A stretch of DNA of 64,000 bases from Serratia marcescens (GCF_001902635.1 NZ_MJAO01000013.1:95798-159797), one strand, 5' to 3'. Counted from the stretch's first letter, positions 1-10,186 are shown. Notes: a model not told the origin generated them from the letters alone. Made by a program: numbers and translations.

Positions 1-1335
1 TCGCTGTCCAAGCTGAAGTTCCTGGTGACCATCGATCCGTTGAACACCGAGACCGCCAACTTCTGGCAGAATCATGGCGAGTTCAACGAGGTTGATTCGT
101 CGCAGATCCAGACCGAAGTGTTCCGCCTGCCGTCCACCTGCTTCGCCGAAGAGAACGGCTCGATCGTCAACTCCGGCCGCTGGCTGCAATGGCACTGGAA
201 AGGCGCAGACGCCCCGGGCGAAGCGCTGAACGACGGCGAGATCCTGGCGGGCATCTTCAGCCGCCTGCGCGAGATGTATGCGCGCGACGGCGGTGCAGTG
301 CCGGAACAGGTGCTGAACATGACTTGGGACTACCTGACGCCGGACAATCCGGCGCCGGAAGAGGTGGCGCAGGAGAACAACGGCAAGGCGCTGGCGGATC
401 TACTGGACGCCGACGGCAAGGTGCTGGTGAAAAAAGGCGAGCTGCTCAGCTCGTTCGCGCAGCTGCGCGACGACGGCACCACCGCCAGCGGCTGCTGGAT
501 CTTCGCCGGCAGCTGGACGCCGGCCGGCAACCAGATGGCGCGGCGCGACAACGCCGATCCGTCCGGCCTCGGCAATACGCTGGGCTGGGCCTGGGCATGG
601 CCGCTCAACCGCCGCATCCTGTACAACCGCGCCTCGGCTGACCCGCAGGGTAAACCGTGGGATCCGAAACGCCAGCTGCTGGAGTGGGACGGCGCCAAGT
701 GGGTCGGGGCCGATATCCCGGACTACAGCACCGCCGCGCCGGGCAGCGACGTCGGGCCGTTCATCATGCAGCCGGAAGGCATGGGCCGCCTGTTCGCCAC
801 CGACAAGATGGCGGAAGGGCCGTTCCCTGAACACTACGAGCCGTTCGAAACGCCGCTCGGCACCAACCCGCTGCACCCGAACGTGGTGTCCAACCCGGCG
901 GCGCGCGTGTTCAAGGACGATCTGGCCGCGATGGGCAAGTCCGACAAGTTCCCTTACGTCGGCACCACCTATCGACTGACCGAGCACTTCCACTACTGGA
1001 CCAAGCACGCGCGGCTGAACGCCATCGCGCAACCGGAGCAGTTCGTGGAGATCGGCGAGAAGCTGGCGGAGAAGAAAGGCATCAAGCAGGGCGACACCGT
1101 GAAGGTCAGCTCCAACCGCGGCTACATCAAGGCCAAGGCGGTGGTGACCAAGCGTATTCGCACGCTGCAGGTGCACGGCCAGGAAGTCGACACCATCGGC
1201 ATCCCGATCCACTGGGGTTACGAAGGGGTGGCGAAGAAAGGCTTTATCGCCAACACGCTGACGCCGTTCGTCGGCGACGCCAATACGCAAACGCCGGAGT
1301 TCAAGGCGTTCCTGGTCAACGTGGAAAAGGTGTAA
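1..1335 (+). CDS. fdoG: Formate dehydrogenase-O major subunit, C-terminal part
   Basis: The reading frame is open from base 1, so this is the last 444 residues of the roughly 1000-residue catalytic subunit; the start lies outside the window. The enzyme oxidises formate in the periplasm using a Mo-bis-MGD cofactor and selenocysteine, passing electrons to FdoH. The N-terminal Fe-S cluster and Sec residue are not in this part. The visible part includes the molybdopterin-dinucleotide-binding barrel near the end (YRLTEHFHYWTKHARLNAIA, then WGYEG). It is followed after 12 bases by fdoH, then fdoI and fdhE. FdnG is the paralogue; the trailing fdhE supports FdoG. The gene depends on selA, selB and selC, all found downstream. 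Confidence 0.95.
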   Translation, partial: SLSKLKFLVTIDPLNTETANFWQNHGEFNEVDSSQIQTEVFRLPSTCFAEENGSIVNSGRWLQWHWKGADAPGEALNDGEILAGIFSRLREMYARDGGAVPEQVLNMTWDYLTPDNPAPEEVAQENNGKALADLLDADGKVLVKKGELLSSFAQLRDDGTTASGCWIFAGSWTPAGNQMARRDNADPSGLGNTLGWAWAWPLNRRILYNRASADPQGKPWDPKRQLLEWDGAKWVGADIPDYSTAAPGSDVGPFIMQPEGMGRLFATDKMAEGPFPEHYEPFETPLGTNPLHPNVVSNPAARVFKDDLAAMGKSDKFPYVGTTYRLTEHFHYWTKHARLNAIAQPEQFVEIGEKLAEKKGIKQGDTVKVSSNRGYIKAKAVVTKRIRTLQVHGQEVDTIGIPIHWGYEGVAKKGFIANTLTPFVGDANTQTPEFKAFLVNVEKV

Positions 1336-1347
1336 CGGAGACGAATT

Positions 1348-2250
1348 ATGGCCATGCAATCTCAAGACATCATTCGTAAATCCGCCACCAATGGTTTCAC
1401 GCCGGCGCCGCGCGCCCGTGACCACCAGGAAGAAGTGGCCAAACTGATCGATGTCACCACCTGTATCGGCTGCAAGGCCTGTCAGGTGGCCTGTTCCGAA
1501 TGGAACGACATCCGCGACGAAGTCGGCCACAACGTCGGGGTGTACGATAACCCCGCCGATCTGACCGCCAAGTCGTGGACGGTGATGCGCTTCTCCGAGG
1601 TGGAGGAAAACGGCAAGCTGGAATGGCTGATCCGCAAGGACGGCTGTATGCACTGCGCCGATCCGGGCTGCCTGAAGGCCTGCCCGTCGGAAGGCGCGAT
1701 CATTCAGTACGCCAACGGCATCGTCGACTTCCAGTCCGAGCACTGCATCGGTTGCGGCTACTGCATCGCCGGCTGCCCGTTCGACGTACCGCGCATGAAC
1801 AAGGACGACAACCGGGTGTACAAGTGCACCCTGTGCGTCGACCGCGTGGACGTCGGCCAGGAACCGGCCTGCGTGAAAACCTGCCCGACCGGCGCCATTC
1901 ACTTCGGCACCAAGGAAGCGATGAAGCAGGTGGCGGCGGATCGCGTCAGCGAGCTGAACACCCGCGGCTACCAGAACGCCGGTCTGTACGATCCGGCGGG
2001 GGTGGGCGGCACGCACGTGATGTACGTGTTGCACCATGCCGACAAACCGCAGCTGTACCACGGCTTGCCGGACAACCCGAGCATCAGCCCGGCAGTGACC
2101 TTCTGGAAAGGCGTGTGGAAACCCCTGGCGGCCATCGGCTTTGCCGCCACCTTCGCGGCCAGCGTGTTCCACTATGTCGGCGTCGGGCCTAACCGCGTCG
2201 ACGATGAGGACGAACACGACGAGCCGCACGACGAGGAGACGCGCAAATGA
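1348..2250 (+). CDS. fdoH: Formate dehydrogenase-O iron-sulfur (beta) subunit
   Basis: This 300-residue electron-transfer subunit carries electrons from FdoG to cytochrome FdoI. Four ferredoxin-type cysteine clusters are visible: [11 protein letters not shown] (from residue 39), [14 protein letters not shown] (about 100), [12 protein letters not shown] (about 133) and CTLC...CVKTCP (about 154-178), enough for four [4Fe-4S] clusters. A C-terminal hydrophobic helix (around residues 255-275) anchors it in the membrane, followed by an acidic, His-rich tail. The start ATG follows a GGAGACGAATT ribosome-binding region. Its end overlaps fdoI by 4 bases (ATGA), which suggests translational coupling. 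Confidence 0.97.
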   Translation: MAMQSQDIIRKSATNGFTPAPRARDHQEEVAKLIDVTTCIGCKACQVACSEWNDIRDEVGHNVGVYDNPADLTAKSWTVMRFSEVEENGKLEWLIRKDGCMHCADPGCLKACPSEGAIIQYANGIVDFQSEHCIGCGYCIAGCPFDVPRMNKDDNRVYKCTLCVDRVDVGQEPACVKTCPTGAIHFGTKEAMKQVAADRVSELNTRGYQNAGLYDPAGVGGTHVMYVLHHADKPQLYHGLPDNPSISPAVTFWKGVWKPLAAIGFAATFAASVFHYVGVGPNRVDDEDEHDEPHDEETRK

Positions 2251-2882
2251 GAAAGGAAAAGCCCATTCAGCGTTACAGCGCGCCGGAGCGCATCAACCAC
2301 TGGATCGTGGCGTTCTGCTTCGTGTTCGCCGCCATCAGCGGGCTGGGGTTCTTCTTCCCCTCCTTCAACTGGCTGATGAACATCTTCGGGACGCCGCAGC
2401 TGGCGCGCATTCTGCACCCGTTTGTCGGGGTGATCATGTTTGCCGCGTTCCTGCTGATGTTCCTGCGCTACTGGAAGCATAACCTGATCAACCGGGAAGA
2501 TATCGTCTGGGCCAAGAACATCCACAAAATCGCCATGAACGAGGAAGTGGGTGACACCGGGCGCTATAATTTCGGCCAGAAGTGCGTGTTCTGGGCGGCG
2601 ATTATCAGCCTGGTGCTGCTGCTGGCCAGCGGCGTGGTGATCTGGCGGCCGTATTTTGCGCCGTCGTTCTCCATCCCGCTGATCCGCATTGCGCTGCTGG
2701 TGCATTCGCTGGCCGCGGTCGGTCTGATCATCGTGATTATGGTGCACATTTACGCCGCGTTGTGGGTAAAAGGCACCATTACCGCGATGGTGGAAGGCTG
2801 GGTGCCGGCGGCCTGGGCCAAGAAACATCATCCGCGCTGGTACCGTGAGGTCCGCGAGAAACGACAGGAAGATAAACCCTGA
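2247..2882 (+). CDS. fdoI: Formate dehydrogenase-O cytochrome b556 (gamma) subunit
   Basis: This 211-residue membrane cytochrome b takes electrons from FdoH and reduces quinone. Four hydrophobic segments are visible (roughly residues 18-40, 50-72, 112-133 and 147-172). Candidate haem-ligand histidines include the one in RINHWIVAF in helix 1 and those in the later helices ([19 protein letters not shown]). Length and sequence fit the FdnI/FdoI family. It overlaps fdoH by 4 bases and its stop overlaps the fdhE start by 1 base (TGATG), so the four genes are tightly coupled. Confidence 0.97.
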   Translation: MRKEKPIQRYSAPERINHWIVAFCFVFAAISGLGFFFPSFNWLMNIFGTPQLARILHPFVGVIMFAAFLLMFLRYWKHNLINREDIVWAKNIHKIAMNEEVGDTGRYNFGQKCVFWAAIISLVLLLASGVVIWRPYFAPSFSIPLIRIALLVHSLAAVGLIIVIMVHIYAALWVKGTITAMVEGWVPAAWAKKHHPRWYREVREKRQEDKP

Positions 2883-3811
2883 TGAGTATCCGCATCGTTC
2901 CTAAAGAGCAGTTAGGGGCACAGCGTGAGAAGTCCACAACGGCGGAGAACATCCCGCCGTTACTTTTCGCCAACCTGAAAAGCCTGTACAGCCGCCGCGC
3001 CGAACGCCTGCGCAAGCTGGCTGTCGACAACCCGCTGGGCGACTACCTGAACTTCGCCGCCGAGCTGGCGCAGGCGCAGCAGCATGCGCTGCACGATAAC
3101 CCGCTGCAGCTCGATCTGAGCGAGGCGTTGGCGCAGGGCGCCGCCAGCGGAAAACCGCCGCTCGATCTGAGCGTGTTTCCGCGCAGCGAGCACTGGCGCA
3201 AGCTGCTGACGTCGCTGATCGCCGAGCTGCGCCCGCAGGCGCCGGAACATATCCTGGCGGTGCTGGACAACCTGGAGAAAGCCTCGGTGCACGAGCTGGA
3301 GCTGATGGCCGACGCCTTGCTCAATCGCGAGTTCGGCAAGGTGGGCAGCGAGAAGGCGCCGTTCCTCTGGGCCGCGCTGTCGCTCTATTGGGCGCAGATG
3401 GCCAGCCTGATCCCCGGCAAGGCGCGCGCCGAATACGGCGAGCAGCGCCAGTTCTGCCCGGTGTGCGGCAGCATTCCGGTTTCCAGCATGGTGCACATCG
3501 GCACCGTCAACGGCCTGCGCTACCTGCACTGCAACCTGTGCGAAAGCGAATGGCACGTGGTGCGGGTGAAGTGCAGCAACTGCGAGCAGACCCGCGATCT
3601 CAACTACTGGTCGCTGGACAGCGAACAGGCGGCGGTGAAGGCGGAAAGCTGCGGCGACTGCGGCACTTACCTGAAGATCCTCTATCAGGAAAAAGACCCG
3701 CAGGTTGAAGCGGTGGCCGACGATCTGGCCTCGTTGGTGCTGGACGCCCGCATGGAAGAAGAAGGCTTCGGGCGCAGCAGCATCAATCCGTTCCTGTTCC
3801 CGGCGGAGTAA
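2882..3811 (+). CDS. fdhE: Formate dehydrogenase accessory protein FdhE
   Basis: This 309-residue cytoplasmic protein is needed for activity of the respiratory formate dehydrogenases and is known to bind their catalytic subunits before or during Tat export. The C-terminal half holds the family's four rubredoxin-like CxxC pairs: [22 protein letters not shown] and CGDCGTYL, expected to hold iron. Its start overlaps the fdoI stop, so it is co-translated with the operon. The sequence ends shortly before a GC-rich hairpin. Confidence 0.97.
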   Translation: MSIRIVPKEQLGAQREKSTTAENIPPLLFANLKSLYSRRAERLRKLAVDNPLGDYLNFAAELAQAQQHALHDNPLQLDLSEALAQGAASGKPPLDLSVFPRSEHWRKLLTSLIAELRPQAPEHILAVLDNLEKASVHELELMADALLNREFGKVGSEKAPFLWAALSLYWAQMASLIPGKARAEYGEQRQFCPVCGSIPVSSMVHIGTVNGLRYLHCNLCESEWHVVRVKCSNCEQTRDLNYWSLDSEQAAVKAESCGDCGTYLKILYQEKDPQVEAVADDLASLVLDARMEEEGFGRSSINPFLFPAE

Positions 3812-3815
3812 CTGC

Positions 3816-3839
3816 CCGGCCCCGTTCGCGCGGGGCCGG
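3816..3839 (+). terminator. GC-rich hairpin after fdhE
   Basis: CCGGCCCC pairs with GGGGCCGG around an 8-base loop just after the fdhE stop. There is no good T-tract after it, so intrinsic termination is uncertain; it may instead protect the mRNA 3' end. Confidence 0.4.
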
Positions 3840-3925
3840 ACAAGCAATTTCAGAACGGGCTTCTGGCATTCACCCGGGCGAGTTGCTACGTTTAGGCCAT
3901 GACGCGCCAAGCGAAAGGAACCACG

Positions 3926-4576
3926 ATGTTAAAGACCCTGGCAAAATTGACCGCGGTCGCCGTGCTGGCGACCGGACTGACGGCCTGCGACAACAAGGAC
4001 GACACCAAACCGGCGGTGCCGCCACCCGACACCAAGCCGACCGTGACGCAGCCCGCACCGCCTGCGCCTGCGCCGGTAGAGACCCAACCCGCACCGCCGC
4101 CGGGGCTGAATGTGTCGCTGCAGAAGGGCAAAATCACCTTCGAACTGCCGCCGGGCTTTAGCGATCAGACGCTGAACAGCGGCATTATCAACGACAGCAA
4201 TTCCACTATTCAGCGCTTCCTTGACGGTAAGTCGCGCCAGAGCGCGGTCTCTTCCGAAGTGATCCCGCCGGACGACATGAAGCTCAACACCAGCGACAAA
4301 ATGCTGAAAGAGCTGACGCAGAGCGCCATCACGGTGCTGGCCGAGCGTTATCAGAATATCCAGACCACCAAAGAAGAAAACTTTACCGTCGGCAAGCAGA
4401 AGTTTCGCCGGGTGGATACCGAACAGACCATCAACGGGCAAAAAGTGGTGTCCACGCTGGTGTTGACGGTGTTCAACAAGCGGGTGGTGACGCTGCAAAT
4501 GCTGTCGCCGGCCAAAGCGCCGGAGGTGCATCAGGCGCTGGTGCAGCGGATTATCGATACCCTGGCGGTGAAGTAA
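3926..4576 (+). CDS. DcrB-like lipoprotein with proline-rich linker
   Basis: A 216-residue predicted lipoprotein. Residues 1-20 form a signal peptide ending in a lipobox (LTAC, with Cys near residue 20). The next residues are acidic (DNKDD), and Asp right after the lipidated Cys would favour inner-membrane retention. Residues about 27-60 are a proline-rich linker (PPPDTKP, PAPPAPAPVE). The rest resembles DcrB/DUF1795 (GKITFELPPGF near the start, VVTLQMLSPA near the end). DcrB is about 185 residues and lacks so long a linker. The ATG at 3926 has an AAAGGA site 6 bases upstream; an in-frame ATG at 3899 has none. DcrB proteins affect phage C1/C6 sensitivity and lipoprotein maturation in E. coli; a role here is inference. 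Confidence 0.75.
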   Translation: MLKTLAKLTAVAVLATGLTACDNKDDTKPAVPPPDTKPTVTQPAPPAPAPVETQPAPPPGLNVSLQKGKITFELPPGFSDQTLNSGIINDSNSTIQRFLDGKSRQSAVSSEVIPPDDMKLNTSDKMLKELTQSAITVLAERYQNIQTTKEENFTVGKQKFRRVDTEQTINGQKVVSTLVLTVFNKRVVTLQMLSPAKAPEVHQALVQRIIDTLAVK

Positions 4577-4616
4577 GGGCGTTGCGCCGCGGCCAGGGCG
4601 AAGCGGAGGAGAACGG

Positions 4617-5222
4617 ATGAAGCTTATCGGCAGTTACACCAGTCCCTTTGTGCGCAAGATTTCCGTGATGCTGCTGGAGAAGGGGATCGCGTTCGAATTC
4701 GTCAACGATCCGCCGTATGAGCCCGGCAGCCGGGTGGGGGAGTTGAACCCGCTCGGCAAGGTGCCGGTGCTGGTCGCCGATGACGGTGAAGTGTTTTACG
4801 ACTCGCCGGTGGTGGCCGAATTCCTCGAGCTGCTGGCGGTGGAGCCGGCGTTTTTGCCGACCGATCGCGCCACCGCGTTGCGCGTCCGCCAGGTGGCGGC
4901 GCTGGCGGACGGCGTGACCGAAGCAGCAGCGGCCCTGTTCCGCGAAAGCCGGCGTGCGCCGGACAAGCAGGACGAAAACTGGATGCTGCGCCAGCGTGAC
5001 AAACTGGCGCACGGGCTGGACGCGCTGGAGACGTTGGCGCGAGAAAAAACGTGGCTCAATGCCGAACGGCTGACGTTGGCGGATATCGCCACCGGCTGCG
5101 CGTTGGGCTACCTCAATTTCCGCCATATCCTGCCCAACTGGTGCGTCGAGCGCCCGGCGCTGGTCAAGCTGGCCGAACGCCTGTTCGCCCGCGAAAGCTT
5201 CGCCCGCACCTCGCCGCCCTGA
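4617..5222 (+). CDS. yibF: Glutathione S-transferase family protein YibF
   Basis: A 201-residue two-domain GST. Residues 1-80 form the thioredoxin-like domain (YTSPFVRKISVML at the N-terminus, NPLGKVPVL with the cis-proline loop, then the DSPVVAEFL glutathione-contact segment). The rest is the helical domain (LTLADIATGCALGY). E. coli has yibF directly upstream of selA, and the same order occurs here. The substrate is unknown. A GGAGGAG ribosome site lies 5 bases before the ATG. It ends at a strong terminator, so selAB probably has its own promoter. Confidence 0.9.
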   Translation: MKLIGSYTSPFVRKISVMLLEKGIAFEFVNDPPYEPGSRVGELNPLGKVPVLVADDGEVFYDSPVVAEFLELLAVEPAFLPTDRATALRVRQVAALADGVTEAAAALFRESRRAPDKQDENWMLRQRDKLAHGLDALETLAREKTWLNAERLTLADIATGCALGYLNFRHILPNWCVERPALVKLAERLFARESFARTSPP

Positions 5223-5234
5223 GCTTTCTTTTCT

Positions 5235-5254
5235 CCCCGCCGCGGCGGGGTTTT
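5235..5254 (+). terminator. Intrinsic terminator after yibF
   Basis: A perfect GC hairpin (CCCCGC-CGCG-GCGGGG) is followed directly by TTTTG. It separates yibF from selAB. Confidence 0.8.
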
Positions 5255-5291
5255 GCTATGCCGATACCTCTAAACTGAAAACCGAGCGACC

Positions 5292-6686
5292 ATGAGTACT
5301 GAATCCCACCTTCTTTACAGCCAGCTGCCCGCCATTGACCGACTGTTGCGCGAACCCGCGATTGAACCGCTGGTGGCGCAGCATGGCCAGACGCTGATCG
5401 GCGAACTGCTGCGCCGGCTGCAGGCGCAGGCGCGCGACGCGATCAAACAACAGCAGCGTTTACCGGCCTGGTGCGGCGACTGGCCGCAGGCGCTGCGAGC
5501 CGAGCTGGCTCGGCAGCAACGCCCGGCTTTGCTGCCGGTGTTTAACCTCAGTGGCACCGTGCTGCACACCAACCTCGGGCGTGCCCTGCTGGCGCAGCCG
5601 GTGAAAGACGCGGTGAGCGCGGTGATGGGGGAGGCGGTGACGCTGGAGTACGATCTGGACGGCGCCGGGCGCGGGCATCGCGATCGGGCGGTGGCGGATC
5701 TGCTGTGCCGGTTGACCGGCGCGGAAGACGCCTGCATCGTCAATAACAATGCGGCGGCGGTGCTGCTGATGCTGGCGGCGATCGCCCCCGGCAAAGAGGT
5801 GGTGGTGTCGCGCGGCGAGCTGGTGGAGATCGGCGGCGCGTTCCGCATTCCCGACGTGATGCGCCAGGCGGGCTGCCAATTGGTGGAGGTCGGCACCACC
5901 AACCGCACCCATTTGAAAGATTACCGCCACGCCATCAACGAGCAGACCGGCCTGTTGATGAAGGTGCACACCAGCAACTACAGCATTCAGGGCTTTACCG
6001 CGGCGGTCGATGAAGCTGAATTGGCACAGCTCGGGGCCGAACAGGGCGTGCCGACCGCCACCGATCTGGGCAGCGGTTCGCTGATCGACATGGCGCAGTA
6101 CGGCCTGCCCGCCGAACCGATGCCGCAGCGGCTGCTGGCCGCCGGGGTCGATCTGGTGACATTCTCCGGCGATAAGCTGTTGGGCGGCCCACAGGCCGGT
6201 ATTATCGTCGGCAAAAAGGCGCTGATCGCCCGCCTGCAGCAACATCCGCTCAAGCGCGCGCTGCGCGTCGGAAAACTGACGCTGGCGGCCCTGGAGGCCA
6301 CGCTGCGGCTCTATCTGCAACCGGAAAAACTGGCTGAGCAGTTGCCGACGCTGCGGCTGCTGACCCGCCCGCAGCAGGAGATGCAACAGGTGGCAGAGCG
6401 GTTGCTGACGGCGCTGGCGCCACAGTTCACCGCCGATTTCGAGCTGCGCGCCGAACCGTGCTGGTCGCAGATTGGCAGCGGTTCGCTGCCGGTGGATCGC
6501 CTGCCCAGCTATGCGTTGACCTTCATGCCGCGCGACGGCCGCGGCGCGACGCTGGAAGCGCTGGCCGAGCGTTGGCGCCGCCTGCCGCAACCGGTGATCG
6601 GCCGTCTCGGCGACGGTCGGCTGTGGCTGGATTTGCGCTGTCTGGAGCAGGAGGGGGCGCTGATCGAGGCGCTGAGCGCATCATGA
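5292..6686 (+). CDS. selA: L-seryl-tRNA(Sec) selenium transferase
   Basis: A 464-residue PLP enzyme that converts Ser-tRNA(Sec) to Sec-tRNA(Sec) using selenophosphate in the cytoplasm. The PLP lysine is in [12 protein letters not shown] at residue 295, the position known for E. coli SelA (463 residues). Other family landmarks are [26 protein letters not shown] and [15 protein letters not shown]. Its stop overlaps the selB start (ATGA), so the two are translationally coupled. Its tRNA substrate gene, selC, lies 14.5 kb downstream and its client, fdoG, upstream. Confidence 0.98.
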   Translation: MSTESHLLYSQLPAIDRLLREPAIEPLVAQHGQTLIGELLRRLQAQARDAIKQQQRLPAWCGDWPQALRAELARQQRPALLPVFNLSGTVLHTNLGRALLAQPVKDAVSAVMGEAVTLEYDLDGAGRGHRDRAVADLLCRLTGAEDACIVNNNAAAVLLMLAAIAPGKEVVVSRGELVEIGGAFRIPDVMRQAGCQLVEVGTTNRTHLKDYRHAINEQTGLLMKVHTSNYSIQGFTAAVDEAELAQLGAEQGVPTATDLGSGSLIDMAQYGLPAEPMPQRLLAAGVDLVTFSGDKLLGGPQAGIIVGKKALIARLQQHPLKRALRVGKLTLAALEATLRLYLQPEKLAEQLPTLRLLTRPQQEMQQVAERLLTALAPQFTADFELRAEPCWSQIGSGSLPVDRLPSYALTFMPRDGRGATLEALAERWRRLPQPVIGRLGDGRLWLDLRCLEQEGALIEALSAS

Positions 6687-8524
6687 TCATCGCTACCGCC
6701 GGCCATGTCGATCATGGCAAAACCACTCTGCTGCAGGCGATCTCCGGGATCAACGCAGATCGCCTGCCGGAAGAAAAGCGCCGTGGCATGACCATCGATC
6801 TGGGTTACGCCTACTGGCCGCAGCCGGATGGCCGAGTGTTGGGCTTTATCGACGTGCCCGGCCACGAAAAATTCCTCGCCAACATGCTGGCGGGCGTCGG
6901 CGGCATCGACCACGCATTGCTGGTGGTGGCCTGCGACGACGGCGTGATGGCGCAGACCCGCGAGCATCTGGCGATCCTGCGTTTGAGCGGGCGCCCGGCG
7001 CTGACGGTGGCGCTGACCAAGGCCGACCGGGTGGACGCGGCGCGTGTCGACGAAGTACGCAGCCAGGTGTGCGACGAGCTGGCGCGGCAAGGCTGGCCCG
7101 ATGCGCCGCTGTTTGTCACCGCGGCGGCGGCGGGAGAAGGCATCGAGGCGCTGCGCGAGCATTTGCTGGCGCTGTCGCCCGGCGAACATGCGCTGACGCG
7201 CCGTTTTCGCCTGGCGGTAGACCGTGCGTTCAGTGTCAAAGGGGCGGGGCTGGTGGTGACCGGCACCGCGCTCGGTGGCCGGGTGCAGGTGGGGGATACG
7301 CTGTGGCTGACCGGCGCCGACGCGCCGGTGCGGGTACGTGGTCTGCACGCACAGAATCAGAGCGTAGAACAGGCGCAGGCCGGGCAACGCATCGCGCTGA
7401 ACATCAGCGGCGATGTCGATAAAGAGCGGATCGCGCGCGGCGACTGGCTGCTGGCGCAGCGTCCGCCGGAGGCGGCGGAACGCATTCTGGTGGCGCTGGA
7501 GACGGATCGGCCGATCAATCACTGGCAGCCACTGCATCTGCACCATGCCGCCAGCCACATCACCGGGCGCATTTCGCTGCTGAACGACGGGTTGGCGGAA
7601 CTGATCCTCGATCGCCCGCTGTGGCTGGCGGAAAACGATCGGCTGGTGCTGCGTGATATCGCCGCGCGGCAAACGCTGGGCGCTGCCCGGGTGCTCAGGC
7701 TGAACGCGCCCAAGCGCGGCAAGCGCCAGCCGGATTATCTGGCCTGGCTGCAGGCCCTGGCGCAGGCACAAGACGACGCGCAGGCGTTGGCGCTTGAGCT
7801 ACCGCACGGCGCGCTGCCGCTGGCGGCGTTCGCCTGGGCGCGTCAGTTGACCGACGACGGCCTGGCGGCACTGCTGGCGAACCGCGATCTGCTGATCGTC
7901 GGTGACCGGGCGCTGGCGCAGGATCAGGTGCAACAGGCGGAGAGCCGCCTGTTGCAGGTGCTGGCTGAATACCACCAACAGCACGCCGATCAGCTGGGGT
8001 TAGGGCGCGCCCGCCTGCGGCGCATGGCCCTGCCTCAGCAGCCGGAAGCGCTGGTATTTATGATGATCGATCGGTTGCTGAAGGCCGGTGTGCTGCGCAA
8101 TACGCGCGGCTGGCTGCACCTGCCGGAACATGGCCTGGCCTTCAGCGCCGAAGAGGCGCCGCTGTGGGCGCGCATCGAACCGCTGTTCGGCGACGAGCCG
8201 TGGTGGGTGCGCGATCTGGCGAGCGAGTTGGGCGAAGAGGAGAGCCGGGTGCGGGCGCTGCTGCGCAAGGCGGCTCAGCTGGGCCATGTGACGGCGGTAG
8301 TGGTGGATCGCTATTACCTCAGCCGACGCATCGACCAGTTCGCCGCGCTGATCCGCGAGCTGGATGCGGAGCGGGGCGGCGCCAACGCTGCCGATTTCCG
8401 CGATCGGCTCGGCGTCGGGCGCAAACTGGCGATCCAGGTGCTGGAGTTCTTCGATCGCAGCGGCTTTACCCGCCGCAAGGGTAACGAGCATCTGCTGCGT
8501 GACGGCGGGTTGTTCGGTAACTGA
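6683..8524 (+). CDS. selB: Selenocysteine-specific elongation factor SelB
   Basis: A 613-residue GTPase that delivers Sec-tRNA(Sec) to UGA codons marked by a SECIS hairpin. The ATG at 6683 overlaps the selA stop; a longer reading frame extending upstream inside selA is not the gene. GTPase motifs are G1 GHVDHGKT (residues 7-14), G3 DVPGHEKF (near 58) and G4 TKAD (near 111). The C-terminal third carries the winged-helix repeats that bind SECIS RNA, ending in the conserved [15 protein letters not shown]. Length matches E. coli SelB (614). Confidence 0.98.
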   Translation: MIIATAGHVDHGKTTLLQAISGINADRLPEEKRRGMTIDLGYAYWPQPDGRVLGFIDVPGHEKFLANMLAGVGGIDHALLVVACDDGVMAQTREHLAILRLSGRPALTVALTKADRVDAARVDEVRSQVCDELARQGWPDAPLFVTAAAAGEGIEALREHLLALSPGEHALTRRFRLAVDRAFSVKGAGLVVTGTALGGRVQVGDTLWLTGADAPVRVRGLHAQNQSVEQAQAGQRIALNISGDVDKERIARGDWLLAQRPPEAAERILVALETDRPINHWQPLHLHHAASHITGRISLLNDGLAELILDRPLWLAENDRLVLRDIAARQTLGAARVLRLNAPKRGKRQPDYLAWLQALAQAQDDAQALALELPHGALPLAAFAWARQLTDDGLAALLANRDLLIVGDRALAQDQVQQAESRLLQVLAEYHQQHADQLGLGRARLRRMALPQQPEALVFMMIDRLLKAGVLRNTRGWLHLPEHGLAFSAEEAPLWARIEPLFGDEPWWVRDLASELGEEESRVRALLRKAAQLGHVTAVVVDRYYLSRRIDQFAALIRELDAERGGANAADFRDRLGVGRKLAIQVLEFFDRSGFTRRKGNEHLLRDGGLFGN

Positions 8525-8552
8525 TTGCGTGTTTTTTGTTCTCTGATGGCGG

Positions 8553-8578
8553 TATAATCAGCTTTAATCACTTTGATT
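8553..8578 (+). promoter_or_regulatory. Candidate promoter/operator of the RHH-ParE pair
   Basis: TATAAT at 8553-8558 makes a perfect -10 box, although no good -35 is at standard spacing. It is followed by an inverted repeat AATCA-CTT-TGATT (8566-8578) and another TGATT nearby. A palindrome beside the promoter is where an RHH antitoxin would be expected to autorepress. Confidence 0.5.
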
Positions 8579-8606
8579 GATGTTGATTGTACTGAGGAGC
8601 AAGACG

Positions 8607-8867
8607 ATGAATACGAAAGTCATCACCGCTCATGTGCCGCTGCCTTTGGCTGAAAAGGTGGATGAAATGGCCGCCAAACTTGAACGTTCACGGGGATGGA
8701 TAGTGAAGCAAGCCCTCGCCGCCTGGCTTGAGCAAGAGGAAGAGCGCCGTCGATTAACGCTGGCGGCGCTGGCCGATGTCGAACAGCAAAACGTTATCGA
8801 TCATGAGTCGGTAGAAGCCTGGGCTGCCAGCCTGGACAGTGACGAGCCGCTGCCGGTACCGCGCTGA
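8607..8867 (+). CDS. Ribbon-helix-helix antitoxin (CopG family)
   Basis: An 86-residue protein. Residues 1-48 fit a CopG/Arc ribbon-helix-helix fold (VITAHVPLPLAEKVDEMA strand and helix, then RSRGWIVKQALAAWLEQEE). The acidic C-terminal tail (WAASLDSDEPLP) would wrap the toxin. The ATG at 8607 has GAGGAGC about 8 bases upstream; an earlier in-frame ATG lacks a site. It overlaps the toxin start by 1 base (TGATG), the usual antitoxin-first order. Predicted to neutralise the toxin and repress the operon. Confidence 0.88.
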   Translation: MNTKVITAHVPLPLAEKVDEMAAKLERSRGWIVKQALAAWLEQEEERRRLTLAALADVEQQNVIDHESVEAWAASLDSDEPLPVPR

Positions 8868-9142
8868 TGGAGTTAAAATGGACGAGTAAGGCGCTATCGG
8901 ATTTGGCGCGTTTGTTTGAGTTTCTTGCCTTGGCTAACCGTACTGCGGCAGCGAATTCGGTGAAGGCCTTGGTCGCCGCGCCTAAAGCGTTGCTTGATAA
9001 TCCTCGCCTGGGTGAAAGACTGGATGAGTTTTTACCGCAGGAAGTGAGGCGTATTCTGGGCGGCCGTTATGAGATACGTTACCAGGTGCAGCCGGCAACG
9101 ATTTATGTTCTGCGTATTTGGCATACCCGCGAAGAGCGATAG
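8867..9142 (+). CDS. RelE/ParE family toxin
   Basis: A 91-residue protein of RelE/ParE superfamily length. Typical elements are LKWTSKALSDLARLFEFL at the N-terminus, LGERLDEFLPQEVRRIL, then YEIRYQV and the C-terminal strand TIYVLRIWHTREER. The WHTREER ending is typical of ParE-like toxins, which usually target gyrase; RelE-like ribosome-dependent RNase action cannot be excluded from sequence. Coupled to the RHH antitoxin. The pair sits between selB and unrelated genes. Confidence 0.88.
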   Translation: MELKWTSKALSDLARLFEFLALANRTAAANSVKALVAAPKALLDNPRLGERLDEFLPQEVRRILGGRYEIRYQVQPATIYVLRIWHTREER

Positions 9143-9153
9143 GCCGAATTCCC

Positions 9154-10065
9154 CTACCCGATAAACCTGACGGCGGCCCGGCTGACGTCGGGCGTCTGGG
9201 CGCTGAGAAACGCCTGTAAGCGTTCGATCAGCGGCCGTTTCGCCGATTCCTCCGGCCAAACCAGATAATAACCGTCGCCGGTGCGCACGGCGGCGTCACA
9301 AGGCAGCGCCAATAACCCCTCTTCAATCGTCCGCAGGCTCAGCGCCAGATCGCCGATCGAGACGCCGTGCCCGGCGATGGCCGCCGCGTTGCCCTGCTCC
9401 AGCGAATCAAACACCTGGCCGCGCGCAAGATCGATCGGGGTTGCGATGCCGCTTTTTTTCAGCCAGCGCCGCCAGTCGCGCCGATCGGGCGAAGGGTGGA
9501 TCAGCGGGCAGGCGGCGAGATCGCGCCGTCCGTCGGCGAGCAGCGCGGGGGCGCAAATCGGGATTAGCCATTCGTCGAACAGCTTGGCGGCGGCGGTGTT
9601 GGCGCCGAAATGGCCGTTGCCGAGCAGGATGGCGCAGTCGTAGGGTTCGCTGAAAAAATCCACGCTGTCGATGTCCATCCAGACGCTGGCAATCTGCACT
9701 TCGAACGCCTGCGCCGTTTGCCGGAACCGGCTCAGGCAGTCCAGCAGCCAGCGCATGGTCAGGGTGGAGGGCGCCTTCAGCCGCAGCAGATCGCGGTGGC
9801 TTCTGAACAGCTCGCAGGCTTGCTCGATGCGGCCAAACCCTTGCTGCAGCTCGGCGGCGAAGATTTTCCCCTGCGGCGTGACTTCGATGCGTGGGCCGTT
9901 GCGCTGGAACAGCCGGCAGCCGAAGTGCTGCTCCAGCGTTTTGATGTGCTTGCTGACGGCGCTCGGGGTGAGATGCAGCTCCTCGGCGGCCAGCGTGAAC
10001 GAGCCGGTGCGGGCGGCGCTTTCGAAGGCGCGCAGGGCGTAAAGTGGCGGAAGGGAACTGGCCAT
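9154..10065 (-). CDS. LysR-family transcriptional regulator (GcvA-like)
   Basis: A 303-residue LTTR. The N-terminal winged HTH is clear (LYALRAFESAARTGSF, AAEELHLTPSAVSKHIKTLE, LFQRNGPRIEVTPQG), and the rest is a periplasmic-binding-like effector domain. The HTH style (PLYALRAFESAARTGSFT) places it with GcvA/AmpR-like regulators. It is transcribed divergently from the LysE-type exporter, the normal arrangement for an LTTR controlling the neighbouring gene; the effector is unknown. Confidence 0.9.
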   Translation of the reverse strand: MASSLPPLYALRAFESAARTGSFTLAAEELHLTPSAVSKHIKTLEQHFGCRLFQRNGPRIEVTPQGKIFAAELQQGFGRIEQACELFRSHRDLLRLKAPSTLTMRWLLDCLSRFRQTAQAFEVQIASVWMDIDSVDFFSEPYDCAILLGNGHFGANTAAAKLFDEWLIPICAPALLADGRRDLAACPLIHPSPDRRDWRRWLKKSGIATPIDLARGQVFDSLEQGNAAAIAGHGVSIGDLALSLRTIEEGLLALPCDAAVRTGDGYYLVWPEESAKRPLIERLQAFLSAQTPDVSRAAVRFIG

Positions 10066-10186
10066 CGCGGCGTCTCTAATAATGAGTCTGATTCACAGTA
10101 AACGACAGGATTACTCCTTTTTCAAGGCGGGGGTGGCGGCATGATAATGGTGCGACGCCAACTGACTGAATGTGAGTGAAATAAAG

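Noticed and set aside
400..2229. Long minus-strand open frame (609 codons) over fdoG-fdoH
   Set aside because: Antisense shadow of two certain genes in GC-rich DNA; translation is His/Arg/Gln-rich and matches nothing.
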